Below are positions 7,354-14,141 of a stretch of DNA of 14,250 bases, piece by piece; the first letter of the stretch is position 1; every line of letters begins with the position of its first letter. This DNA comes from Candidatus Bathyarchaeota archaeon (GTDB taxonomy: Archaea > Thermoproteota > Bathyarchaeia > TCS64). The DNA lies in NCBI GenBank assembly GCA_026014515.1, contig JAOZIG010000030.1, positions 1 to 14,250 on the forward strand. The letters run 5' to 3'. A program made the translations under genes and the position numbers. Under the pieces are notes generated by a model. That model saw only the letters and a program-made list of their open reading frames with translations. It was not told the origin of the DNA and made no database searches.

Positions 7354-8472
7354 CATGTATTCTTTTACCATACCCGCAACCATCTCAGCGATAGCTGGGC
7401 TGCTGGTAAGTCCCGGTGACTCGATTCCCACTAGGTTGATGAATCCGGGTAATCCCTTGTCCTCCTCGTGACGGATGACAAAGTCTCTTACTGGGTCGCC
7501 TGGTCCTTGTAGTTTGGCTCTGATTCCGCTCATCTCTGGGTGGAGGTCTTCAAGCTTCACGGTGGGGAAGTACTTGACTACGTCACGCCAGAATGGTTCT
7601 TTTTCTGACTCTACCGCGTAGTTGATATCGTCAACGTAGAAGGCGTTTGGTCCAAATTTGAGGCGTCCTGTTAGGTCGGGGACACTGTGGATTCCTAGGC
7701 TCGCTGCGTCTTGTGGTGGTGGTGGGTAGATTAGCATCTCTGCTGGTGGTTTTCCTGTGAGGCTGAAGTATTCGCCTTTGCTCCAGTGGATTCTGTAGCC
7801 TTCTTTATCGATGTCTATGCCGGTCATTGCAGCTATCTTATCTGCGTAGAGTCCTGCGCTATTGATTACGACCTGTGACTGGATCTCGAAGGGTTCTCCT
7901 CCGCTTATCATCTCTACGATGTAGCCATCCTTGGTTTGTTTGATACCTGTGACTTCTGTGTCCAAGACTACTGGGTCTGAGCCCGCTTTGCGTCTTGCCT
8001 CCCTGTGGTAATGGTCCATTAATCCGTGGGCGTCCATGATGCCGGTGGTTGGACTCAGAATAGCTGCATCAGCCTTCACATTTGGCTCCAGTTCATGGAT
8101 TCTGTCCTTGTCTATCATTTCAAGGTCTCGTGCACCGATGCTCTGTGCGTGTTTGATGATGCCTTCCAATTGTTTTACCTCAGCTTCACCATTAGCCACG
8201 ATGAGTTTGCCGCATCGTTTGTATGGGACCTTGTTTTTTTCGCAGATATCATAGATCATGGGGTTTGCCTTAACGCAGAGATCAGCCTTCAACGTGTTTG
8301 ATGGGTAGTAGATGCCTGCGTGGATTACCTCGCTGTTTCTGCTGCTGGTTCCCTGTCCATAGACCTCTTCCTTTTCCAGAATATACAGTTCTTTGTCTTT
8401 GTCAGCTACAGCTGCACCTATGGCTAGACCTACTGCACCTGCTCCAATTACTATGATGTCTACTTTATCCAT
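7348..8472 (-). CDS. FAD-dependent oxidoreductase, L-2-hydroxyglutarate dehydrogenase (LhgO)-like
   Basis: 374 residues of the D-amino-acid-oxidase (DAO) fold. The N-terminal dinucleotide motif is G10-x-G12-x-x-G15 in DIIVIGAGAVGLAIG, with the acidic end of strand 2 in YILEKEE. Then come the SRNSEVIHAGIYY block (44-56) and KADLC, hallmarks of LhgO and related 2-hydroxyacid or glycerol-3-phosphate oxidising enzymes. Near the C terminus NLVGIESPGLTSSPAIAE closes the FAD site. Probable reaction: oxidation of a 2-hydroxy acid, with electrons passed from FAD to an acceptor such as a quinone; L-2-hydroxyglutarate is the best guess. No membrane segment is seen. Length is slightly below the roughly 400 usual for LhgO. 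It has its own TTTAAA promoter and is not coupled to neighbours. Confidence 0.85.
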   Translation of the reverse strand: MDKVDIIVIGAGAVGLAIGAAVADKDKELYILEKEEVYGQGTSSRNSEVIHAGIYYPSNTLKADLCVKANPMIYDICEKNKVPYKRCGKLIVANGEAEVKQLEGIIKHAQSIGARDLEMIDKDRIHELEPNVKADAAILSPTTGIMDAHGLMDHYHREARRKAGSDPVVLDTEVTGIKQTKDGYIVEMISGGEPFEIQSQVVINSAGLYADKIAAMTGIDIDKEGYRIHWSKGEYFSLTGKPPAEMLIYPPPPQDAASLGIHSVPDLTGRLKFGPNAFYVDDINYAVESEKEPFWRDVVKYFPTVKLEDLHPEMSGIRAKLQGPGDPVRDFVIRHEEDKGLPGFINLVGIESPGLTSSPAIAEMVAGMVKEYMD

Positions 8473-8501
8473 ATTGTTCCCAACAAAAGATGTGGAGCTT
8501 G

Positions 8502-8507
8502 TTTAAA
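8502..8507 (-). promoter_or_regulatory. TATA box of the LhgO-like gene
   Basis: On the minus strand the box reads CCTTTAAAC, about 32 bases before the ATG at 8472. No clear Shine-Dalgarno site follows, so the transcript would have a very short leader. Confidence 0.5.
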
Positions 8508-8516
8508 GGCTCTACG

Positions 8517-8526
8517 AAAAAAGGGG
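8517..8526 (-). terminator. T-run terminator after the PPC-domain gene
   Basis: Read on the minus strand, the stop codon of the PPC-domain gene is followed almost at once by four C and then six T, the U-tract form used for intrinsic termination in archaea. It lies just upstream of the next gene's TATA box, separating the two units. Confidence 0.5.
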
Positions 8527-8528
8527 GG

Positions 8529-9062
8529 TTACTTGACTTCTTTGTACCATTCTTCTGGTGCGCCGTCAGTCGCTGGATCGTAGTCGCTTGGTAGCAGTTC
8601 ATCGATTCCAATTATCTCGGTGATGAAACACTCTACTACTCCCTTGACGATGCTGCCTTCAGCTAAGTGTCCGCCTACTGTTGGTACATCCCATGCTCCA
8701 CCAACAACATAGTGGATGGCTGGGAATGGCTCAGGTTTACCGTCCACAAGCCTAGTATGAATCATACCGCTCATGCTGATGAGCATGCTTAGGTTCTCAA
8801 AGCTTGCAGCTGACTCGTTGTGCCAGTTCTCTGGATCGTGGGGGTCTGGGCACCACATGAACATCTTGGCTGGACTGAATCCACCCATGAAGGCTGCGTG
8901 TATCTTGCCGAACTTGATGCCTTTGTCTTTGGCGAACTGTTGGATGGCTTTGTATACGTCGGCTCCTGTGGTCATTCTGATGATGAACTCGCGTCCTCGT
9001 CTGCATTCTACGCTGTGGTACTCTGCTGGATGGGTTGCGGGTCTCTCCCATGCGTCTTTCAT
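8529..9062 (-). CDS. PPC (DUF296) domain protein
   Basis: 177 residues. The plant-and-prokaryote-conserved (PPC/DUF296) fold is suggested by RRGREFIIRMTTGADVYKAI near the N terminus, FAKDKGIKFGKIHAAFMGG, and P-x-IHYVVGG followed by VGGHLAEGSIVKGVVECFITEI. That HL.EG and E-x-F block is the family signature. Archaeal and bacterial members are small trimeric proteins of uncertain role, often called DNA-binding because of plant AT-hook relatives. No AT-hook or DNA-binding motif is seen here, so a DNA-binding role should not be assumed. ATG at 9062 is preferred: it fits the TATA spacing, whereas the TTG three codons upstream is weaker. The C-terminal tail (YDPATDGAPEEWYKEVK) lies beyond the domain. 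Confidence 0.75.
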   Translation of the reverse strand: MKDAWERPATHPAEYHSVECRRGREFIIRMTTGADVYKAIQQFAKDKGIKFGKIHAAFMGGFSPAKMFMWCPDPHDPENWHNESAASFENLSMLISMSGMIHTRLVDGKPEPFPAIHYVVGGAWDVPTVGGHLAEGSIVKGVVECFITEIIGIDELLPSDYDPATDGAPEEWYKEVK

Positions 9063-9092
9063 AATGATCAAAATAAGAACGCGTTGAATAGG

Positions 9093-9098
9093 TATAAT
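9093..9098 (-). promoter_or_regulatory. TATA box of the PPC-domain gene
   Basis: The minus strand reads ATATTATACC, centred about 33 bases before the ATG at 9062, the same spacing as at the LhgO-like gene. No Shine-Dalgarno site follows. Confidence 0.45.
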
Positions 9099-9126
9099 AT
9101 TTTCCAGAGTTTTTTGGAATAATATT
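9096..9126. repeat. Imperfect inverted repeat upstream of the PPC-domain gene
   Basis: AATATTTTCCA and TGGAATAATATT form arms with a one-base bulge around an eight-base T-rich loop. The repeat overlaps the edge of the TATA box at 9093-9098, so it might be an operator; it could also just be AT-rich sequence. Confidence 0.3.
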
Positions 9127-9162
9127 CAGATAATATAGAAAATTGGGTAAAATAGTTTGAGT

Positions 9163-9594
9163 CTAGCTCACTTTGAGTAGCTCATCGAGGATTCCTAACT
9201 GTGTCGGGCTGGCTTTTACTATGTCTGTGCTGCTGATGAGTCCAACTAGTTTGTCTCCCTTCATTACGGGTATCCTGTTGATCCTTTTCTCAGCCATGAC
9301 TTTTGCCGCTTCCTCGATTGCAGCGTTCTCGTCTATCGTGGTGAGAGGGCTTGTCATGATGTCTTTCGCCCAAACAGTAGCTGGGTCCATTCTTGGTTCT
9401 ACTATTCTTCGTAGTATGTTGGTCTCAGTGATTATTCCGATAGGTCTTCCGCTGCTCACGACGATAACGCTGCCGATGTCAAACTTGTTCATCTTCAGAA
9501 CCGCCGCGTGCACGGTGTCGTCTGGTTTTATCGTCTTGATGTTTTTCGCCATTACGTCTCTAATGATCATTAATCCGCTCATAGAATCACTCAT
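9163..9594 (-). CDS. CBS-domain pair protein
   Basis: 143 residues made almost wholly of two CBS domains (about 12-65 and 77-130). The pattern is regular: VMAKNIKTIKPDDTVHAAV then GSVIVV...PIGIITETNILRRI, and IMTSPLTTIDENAAIEEAA then RIPVMKGDKLVGLISSTDIV. Stand-alone CBS pairs bind adenosine nucleotides (AMP, ATP or SAM) in the cleft between domains and act as energy or ligand sensors on partner proteins. The partner cannot be told from context, since neighbours have their own promoters. The start ATG at 9594 is 24-25 bases from the TTTAAA centre, so the mRNA is probably leaderless; ATG at 9582 is an alternative. The gene ends 100 bases before the PPC gene. Confidence 0.9.
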   Translation of the reverse strand: MSDSMSGLMIIRDVMAKNIKTIKPDDTVHAAVLKMNKFDIGSVIVVSSGRPIGIITETNILRRIVEPRMDPATVWAKDIMTSPLTTIDENAAIEEAAKVMAEKRINRIPVMKGDKLVGLISSTDIVKASPTQLGILDELLKVS

Positions 9595-9614
9595 CTAATG
9601 TTTTGATTTGCCCC

Positions 9615-9622
9615 GTTTAAAG
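9615..9622. promoter_or_regulatory. Palindromic TATA box between divergent genes
   Basis: GTTTAAAG contains the self-complementary TTTAAA. On the minus strand it is 24-25 bases from the CBS-protein ATG at 9594, ideal for a leaderless start. On the plus strand it could also start transcription near 9644 for the aminotransferase gene, although GTTATATT (9656-9663) is another candidate box for that gene. Confidence 0.5.
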
Positions 9623-9676
9623 ATTATTCAATGCATGGAATCCTTTGGCTAATTTGTTATATTGGTTCACAGTGTT

Positions 9677-10816
9677 ATGCATGTTGTGAATGGATTGGAT
9701 ATTCAGAAGATACGCAGTGATTTCCCATTACTAGCTGAGTGGGCTTACCTTGACAACGCCTTCGTAGGCGTCATGCCGAAACAGGTGAAAGAAGGATACG
9801 AGGAGTACGTGGATCTCTGGTATAATTTCAGTCCACCGGGTGACAAGACCATACTACAGGAGTGGCTGACCCGTACAACGCGGCTCAGGGGCAAGATTGC
9901 GGACTTCATCAAGGCGAAACCCAATGAGATCGCTTTCACTATGTGTACGGGCAGTGGCTTGAACATAGTTACGAATGGTTTCACGTGGCGTAAGGGGGAT
10001 AACGTGGTTTTCCCCGAGTGGGAGCATAACGTGCTATACACGAATACCACTGTACGAAACAATGTGGAGAGCAGGGTGGTTCATGCCCGGGATAACAGGT
10101 TTGAGCTAGACGATATCGAGAGACAGATTGATGACCACACAAGGCTTGTTCAGGTAAGTCATGTAAGTTATGTGAATGGAGACACTATGGATCTTAAGGC
10201 TGTTAGCGAGATGGCGCATGAGCATGGAGCCAAGGTATTAGTGGATGCGACTCAGGCGGTGGGTGCCCTTGATGTGGATTACACAGCTTCTGGTGTGGAT
10301 TTTGTGGCGGTTGCCCCTTACAAGTATTTGATGGGTCCAACGGGTCTCGCGTTCCTCTATATACGGGAAGAGAACATTGGCGATTTGATCCCGGACCGTA
10401 CTGGTTGGAAGAACCAGATATATGAGGGCGATAACCCGGAGGAATCAGTGATAGAAGGTTCTGCGGAGAAGTTTGAGTATGGTACCATTCACTTCCAAGG
10501 CGTATTCGCGTTGGAGAAGGCAATCGATTATCTGAACCAGTTTGGCACCAAGGCTATCGAGAAACGGAACCTGAAGCTAGCTGGATACCTATACGATGAA
10601 CTGGTATCCATGGGTAAGGAGATGTATACCCCGGATACCCCCAAGTCGCCTATTGTGAGCTACTTTGAGAAAGACCCATTGCCTTTGGCGGCTAAGTTGA
10701 AGGCTAAGAAGATCAAGGTTACTGGGCGTGAGGCTCATGGCGGTCACATGAGGATCAGTGGACACTTCTACAATACAGAGGAAGATATTGACCGCCTACT
10801 AGGGAACCTAGCCTAG
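9677..10816 (+). CDS. Class V PLP-dependent enzyme, SufS-like fold without the catalytic cysteine
   Basis: 379 residues from ATG 9677. The fold-type I class V pattern is complete: IRSDFPLL...YLDNAF at the N terminus, the phosphate-binding region TMCTGSGLNIV, histidine 162 in QVSHVSYVNG stacking on the cofactor, aspartate 190 in LVDATQAVGALDVD, and the Schiff-base lysine 216 in APYKYLMGP. The C-terminal block GREAHGGHMRISGHFYNTEEDID aligns with the SufS region but has no cysteine there; the only Cys is at the PLP phosphate loop. A cysteine desulfurase role is therefore unlikely. A selenocysteine-lyase, isopenicillin-N-epimerase-like, kynureninase-like or transaminase activity is more probable. 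The start is uncertain: TTG 9662 lies upstream, and GTG 9686 is about 26 bases from a TATATT box. The 3' end overlaps the convergent gene by nine bases. Confidence 0.85.
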   Translation: MHVVNGLDIQKIRSDFPLLAEWAYLDNAFVGVMPKQVKEGYEEYVDLWYNFSPPGDKTILQEWLTRTTRLRGKIADFIKAKPNEIAFTMCTGSGLNIVTNGFTWRKGDNVVFPEWEHNVLYTNTTVRNNVESRVVHARDNRFELDDIERQIDDHTRLVQVSHVSYVNGDTMDLKAVSEMAHEHGAKVLVDATQAVGALDVDYTASGVDFVAVAPYKYLMGPTGLAFLYIREENIGDLIPDRTGWKNQIYEGDNPEESVIEGSAEKFEYGTIHFQGVFALEKAIDYLNQFGTKAIEKRNLKLAGYLYDELVSMGKEMYTPDTPKSPIVSYFEKDPLPLAAKLKAKKIKVTGREAHGGHMRISGHFYNTEEDIDRLLGNLA

Positions 10817-11557
10817 GCGACCCATCTTCTTCAACGCCAAAACTATGATTATCACAAGTATGCTGAATCCAGCTACCCATGGTAGGAGCCAAGTGTTCAT
10901 CTGTTTCTGGACTATTCCACCCAGCGCCCATACTAGAACCGTAGCATAGGCTACATCGCCCCTGATGTAGGTGTTCACCACTGTGAGCACCAAGGCGATG
11001 AGAATCATGGCCGCTGTGAGATATATCGCCGTTACATTGTAAGCATCCCAGCCTAGATCAACTAGGAAAGCGGCTACGTTTGCTATTGGAGCTACTGTGA
11101 TCCAGCCAAGGTAGACGCTGAATGTGGTGTGGACCATGTTGCGTTTTCGTGGGGATACCTCTGTTAGCCCTATGTCAAGTCTTGTGTAGATGAGGATTAG
11201 GCTTCCCAGTAATCCGACCATCGCTACTAGGCTTAATGAGAGGTACTCGTAGTGCCAGAAGAATATCCATATGCTGTTGAAGAAGCTGCTTGCTACGAAT
11301 AGCCACCCTATTTTCTCGTGTAGCTCCTCATCATCAGAGGTGTACTGGTAATAGGTGAAGGCGGCTAGGAGTATGTAGATGACGCCCCAAATGCTGAATA
11401 CATAGCCTGCTGGTGTGAACAGGTTACCATACTTGTCGCTGAGTTCACCTGTGGTTACACCGTTCAAGGGTAATGCGTTGGCTGCACCGTTGACGATTAT
11501 CGTGACTATGAACCCGATGAGGTTTGCGATCTTTAATATCTGGTTCTTAGAAGACAT
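10808..11557 (-). CDS. TspO/MBR-like (tryptophan-rich sensory protein-like) membrane protein
   Basis: 249 residues with about seven or eight hydrophobic helices. The N-terminal half follows the TspO/MBR plan: LFTPAGYVFSIWGVIYILLAAF recalls the family's FTPPGWVF.I.W..LY, SSFFNSIWIFFWHYEYLSLSL recalls its LN..W...FF block, and VYLGWITVAPIANVAAF recalls PY..W..fA..LN. Classical TspO proteins have five helices and about 160 residues; this longer form carries two or three extra C-terminal helices (from about 172) and has W at several interfacial sites. TspO binds porphyrins and sterols; the ligand here is unknown. I chose ATG 11557 over upstream starts because the TATATA box centred near 11600 would place the transcript start after them. 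Single gene, convergent with the PLP-enzyme gene. Confidence 0.65.
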   Translation of the reverse strand: MSSKNQILKIANLIGFIVTIIVNGAANALPLNGVTTGELSDKYGNLFTPAGYVFSIWGVIYILLAAFTYYQYTSDDEELHEKIGWLFVASSFFNSIWIFFWHYEYLSLSLVAMVGLLGSLILIYTRLDIGLTEVSPRKRNMVHTTFSVYLGWITVAPIANVAAFLVDLGWDAYNVTAIYLTAAMILIALVLTVVNTYIRGDVAYATVLVWALGGIVQKQMNTWLLPWVAGFSILVIIIVLALKKMGRLG

Positions 11558-11595
11558 ATGATCATCTAAGAATGAAACTAGATAAACCATACGAC

Positions 11596-11605
11596 GCATA
11601 TATGC
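11596..11605 (-). promoter_or_regulatory. TATA box of the TspO-like gene
   Basis: GCATATATGC is a perfect palindrome, centred about 43 bases before the chosen ATG at 11557. Start of transcription 25-27 bases away would leave a leader of about 17 bases with no Shine-Dalgarno site. Confidence 0.4.
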
Positions 11606-11643
11606 AAGAAGGGTTCAATGTTGCATGTTCTTTTAACAAAACC

Positions 11644-11650
11644 GTTAAAG
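11644..11650 (+). promoter_or_regulatory. TATA-like box of guaA
   Basis: GTTAAAG is centred 27 bases before the guaA ATG at 11674, consistent with a leaderless message; a second box, TTTTAAC, lies at 11631-11637. AGAGG close to the ATG (11666-11670) leaves only three bases of spacing, so it is a poor ribosome site. Confidence 0.45.
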
Positions 11651-11673
11651 GCAGCCTGTTTCCATAGAGGATA

Positions 11674-13224
11674 ATGGCGACCAAGGACCTACCAGACGGA
11701 ATAGCTATCCTAGATTTTGGGGGACAATACTGCCACCTCATCGCAAGAAGAGTAAGAGAACTCAATGTCTATAGCGAGATTTTGCCCAGTGATGCACAAC
11801 GAGCAGACATTGAAGCATTGAATAGTGTCATGAACCTCAAAGGCATCATATTCAGCGGAAGCCCAAGCAGCGTAAAAGCACAGGATGCCTTGACGCTGGA
11901 CCCTGAGATACTGGAGATGGGTGTTCCTGTACTGGGATTGTGCTATGGATTACAGTTACTTGCCAATATGCATGGAGGACGCTTAGAGAAGGCACGTGAA
12001 TATGGCGTAACTAAAGCCTACATCGATGAGCCTATTGGCATCCTTGAAGGCTTGACATCATGCGAGATGGTCTGGATGAGCCACGGAGACACAGTATTCG
12101 AGGCACCACCGGGCTGGAAACCCCTAGCTCGTACGGATCGTGCTCCAGTCGCAGCCATGGTACATGAAGAGAAACAAGTATGGGGGCTTCAATGGCACCC
12201 AGAGGTGGTCCACACCGAGCACGGCAAAGAGATGCTCAGTAATTTCGTTTTGAAGGTCTGTAAAGCGGAGCCTAACTGGAGACCCTTGGACGCGGTAGAG
12301 GAAGCAGTCGAGAAGATCAATAGTATCGTTGGTGATGGAAGGGCAATTATCGCTCTGAGCGGAGGCGTGGACAGTAGTGTGGCGGCTGCTTTGGCTGCTC
12401 GTGCCCTTGGTGGGCGTTTGATGGCGGTTCATGTTGATCAGGGTTTGATGCGGATGAACGAGTCCGCTGGTGTCTATGAGGCGTTTAAGGACCGTGGTTT
12501 GAAGCTTGAGGTAGTTGATGCTAAGAAAAGGTTCCTTGAGCGGCTAGAAGGTAACATTGAGCCTGAGTTGAAGCGTAAGATCATTGGTGAGGAGTTTATC
12601 AGGGTCTTTGAGGAGAAGGCAAGGGAGTTTAACGCTGATTACTTGATTCAGGGTACCATTTACCCGGATCGTATCGAGTCGGGGCTTACAAAGAACAGCG
12701 ACACCATCAAGACCCATCATAACGTGGGTGGTTTACCCAGCACTATGGAGTTTAAACAGGTAATCGATCCACTGGAGGACCTTTACAAGGATGAGGTAAG
12801 GGGACTCGGTGAACGACTTGGATTACCAAAGGAGCTTGTGTGGAGACAACCATTCCCCGGACCCGGATTAGCGGTTCGCATCGTTGGTCCCGTTACTGAG
12901 GAGAAGCTTGAGGTTTTGAGACGAGCCGACGCTATTGTGGTAGAGGAAGTGGAGAAGCATGAGTTCAGTGATGGGCTCTGGCAGTATTTTGCTGTGCTTA
13001 CGGACACCAAGAGTACTGGTGTGAAGGGTGATGAGAGGGCTTATGGTTACACTGTGGCTGTGCGTATCGTGGAGAGTATTGACGCTATGACGGCTAACTT
13101 TAGTTTCGCGCCTTGGGAGGTATTGGAGCGGATCAGTAACCGTATTGGTAACGAGATCACCAGCGTCACGCGGATCGTCTATGATATTACTCACAAGCCA
13201 CCGAGTACCATCGAGTGGGAGTAG
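11674..13224 (+). CDS. guaA: GMP synthase (glutamine-hydrolysing), single chain
   Basis: Last step of GMP synthesis: amination of XMP with ATP and glutamine in the cytoplasm. The N-terminal class I glutamine amidotransferase has its full triad: nucleophile Cys90 in LGLCYGLQLL, His175 and Glu177 in QWHPEVVH. The ATP pyrophosphatase domain follows, with the P-loop SGGVDS (229-234) and QGTIYPDRIES. The C-terminal dimerisation and XMP-binding domain has FPGPGLAVRI and ends THKPPSTIEWE, the canonical terminus. At 516 residues it matches the bacterial/eukaryotic one-polypeptide form; many euryarchaea instead split the two activities into separate GuaAa and GuaAb subunits. No truncation or missing key residue is seen. 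The gene has its own TATA-like box; the next gene starts 31 bases after its stop from its own promoter. Confidence 0.97.
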   Translation: MATKDLPDGIAILDFGGQYCHLIARRVRELNVYSEILPSDAQRADIEALNSVMNLKGIIFSGSPSSVKAQDALTLDPEILEMGVPVLGLCYGLQLLANMHGGRLEKAREYGVTKAYIDEPIGILEGLTSCEMVWMSHGDTVFEAPPGWKPLARTDRAPVAAMVHEEKQVWGLQWHPEVVHTEHGKEMLSNFVLKVCKAEPNWRPLDAVEEAVEKINSIVGDGRAIIALSGGVDSSVAAALAARALGGRLMAVHVDQGLMRMNESAGVYEAFKDRGLKLEVVDAKKRFLERLEGNIEPELKRKIIGEEFIRVFEEKAREFNADYLIQGTIYPDRIESGLTKNSDTIKTHHNVGGLPSTMEFKQVIDPLEDLYKDEVRGLGERLGLPKELVWRQPFPGPGLAVRIVGPVTEEKLEVLRRADAIVVEEVEKHEFSDGLWQYFAVLTDTKSTGVKGDERAYGYTVAVRIVESIDAMTANFSFAPWEVLERISNRIGNEITSVTRIVYDITHKPPSTIEWE

Positions 13225-13227
13225 ATT

Positions 13228-13234
13228 CTTAAAC
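13228..13234 (+). promoter_or_regulatory. TATA box of the DUF5680-archease unit
   Basis: CTTAAAC is centred 24 bases before ATG at 13255, again the spacing of a leaderless archaeal gene. It lies only a few bases after the guaA stop. Confidence 0.5.
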
Positions 13235-13251
13235 CCATACCTGTACGGGTT
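13232..13251. repeat. Inverted repeat (candidate operator) over the DUF5680 transcription start
   Basis: AACCCATAC and GTACGGGTT are nine-base arms with one mismatch, separated by CT. The dyad starts in the TATA box and ends three bases before the ATG. A repressor bound here would block TBP/TFB or polymerase; it could alternatively fold in RNA if transcription starts upstream. Confidence 0.4.
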
Positions 13252-13254
13252 CCT

Positions 13255-13695
13255 ATGGATCTCACTGATTTTCTAGTTGAAGCTAAGAGACGTACATATG
13301 GCTCTGGAGCTGAGCCTATGAAGCTTGATGATGGCTCCAAAGAGTACAGGGTAGAAATTGACGAGCATCTTTATCGTGACAGGTATTTCGGTGGCAACCC
13401 CTTCATCGGTCAAGAGGTGGTGTATAGGAATAGAAAACCAGTCTGGTCCATGAATTATTACGGTAAGGCAACTGGGAGAACCCCAGAAGAGGTTTTTAGT
13501 TTTCTTGGTAAGGCGCTTGGGTTAGTCGAGTCCAAGAAGCCGTATCGTGGACCAGAGAAATACGTTGAAGGTCCATGGTCGTATACTTTCTTTAGCCGTG
13601 GAAACATCAACTCGTTCTGGGGCGAGGAAGAGATACAGTATGATGGCATCAGGGTCCATTGGTTGAAGTTTCACGGCGGCGAGATAGATACATAA
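13255..13695 (+). CDS. DUF5680 domain protein
   Basis: 146 residues. The whole chain fits the DUF5680 pattern: FLVEAKRRTYGSG at the N terminus; YRVEIDEHLYRDRYFGGNPFIGQEVVY; a W-x-MNYYGKATG block; EEVFSFLGKAL; RGPEKYVEGPWSY; and a second F-x-GEEEIQYDG...KFHGGEI that echoes the first GQE.VY unit. It is rich in Tyr, Trp and Gly and has no signal peptide or membrane helix. The family has no established function to my knowledge; bacterial members are found alone or attached to helix-turn-helix domains, and no such domain is present here. Preceded by a TATA box and dyad, and followed 23 bases later by archease in the same direction, so the two are probably co-transcribed. Confidence 0.7.
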   Translation: MDLTDFLVEAKRRTYGSGAEPMKLDDGSKEYRVEIDEHLYRDRYFGGNPFIGQEVVYRNRKPVWSMNYYGKATGRTPEEVFSFLGKALGLVESKKPYRGPEKYVEGPWSYTFFSRGNINSFWGEEEIQYDGIRVHWLKFHGGEIDT

Positions 13696-13718
13696 GCTGG
13701 GGCGGGGGTTACAGTGCA

Positions 13719-14141
13719 ATGACATATAACTACCCTGAAGGTGGACCTACGGCGGATTTACTTATAGAGGCAACGGGAGCGACTCTTGGTGAGGCTTTCG
13801 CACAGATCGCTTTGGGCATGTTTAACATGATGACTCCTTTGGATGGTATCGTTGAGCGGGAGGAGTTTATGGTGGAGGCGGAGGGCACTGATTATGAGAG
13901 TCTGCTCTTTAATATCATGGATGAGTTCTTGTTTGTCGCTGATGTGGAGTTCTTGGTTCCCAAGACCTGTCATGTTACCGTGGATCATGAGAAAATGAGC
14001 GCTGTCGGTGTCTGTAAGGGTGAAAGGTTTAGCGCAGAGACCCATGAGGTTGGTATTCAGGTCAAGGCTGTGACATATCATATGATGGAGATCAAGGAAT
14101 CAGATGATGGTTGGTATGTCCGCATGGTTTTCGACACATAA
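13719..14141 (+). CDS. Archease, RtcB tRNA-ligase activator
   Basis: 140 residues. Archease speeds guanylylation and turnover of the RtcB RNA ligase that joins tRNA exons. Family features are seen in order: TADLLIEATGATLGEAFAQIALGMFNMM (11-38, with the conserved metal-site Asp13), ESLLFNIMDEFLFVAD in the centre, GVCKGERFSAETHEVGIQVKAVTYHMMEI, and a terminal VFDT with an Asp next to the C terminus, which in known structures helps bind calcium. The residue before TAD, often His, is Pro here (GGPTAD). I chose ATG 13719 over an upstream in-frame start at 13659 because it begins at the family N terminus, is preceded by G-rich GGGGG (13704-13708), and avoids overlap with the DUF5680 gene. RtcB itself is not in the window. 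Confidence 0.88.
   Translation: MTYNYPEGGPTADLLIEATGATLGEAFAQIALGMFNMMTPLDGIVEREEFMVEAEGTDYESLLFNIMDEFLFVADVEFLVPKTCHVTVDHEKMSAVGVCKGERFSAETHEVGIQVKAVTYHMMEIKESDDGWYVRMVFDT

Noticed and set aside
9173..9598. A 141-codon open frame on the plus strand.
   Set aside because: It lies entirely antisense to the clear CBS-pair gene, has no recognisable domain and no promoter or ribosome site; it is a shadow of that gene.
10203..10523. A 106-codon minus-strand frame rich in Pro and Ser.
   Set aside because: It is opposite the catalytic core of the PLP enzyme and has low-complexity composition typical of an antisense shadow.
9677..10816. Annotation as cysteine desulfurase (SufS).
   Set aside because: The SufS-type catalytic cysteine is absent at the expected C-terminal position.
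13659..13718. A 20-residue N-terminal extension of archease.
   Set aside because: It overlaps the DUF5680 gene, has no family similarity, and ATG 13719 starts at the normal archease N terminus with a G-rich site before it.
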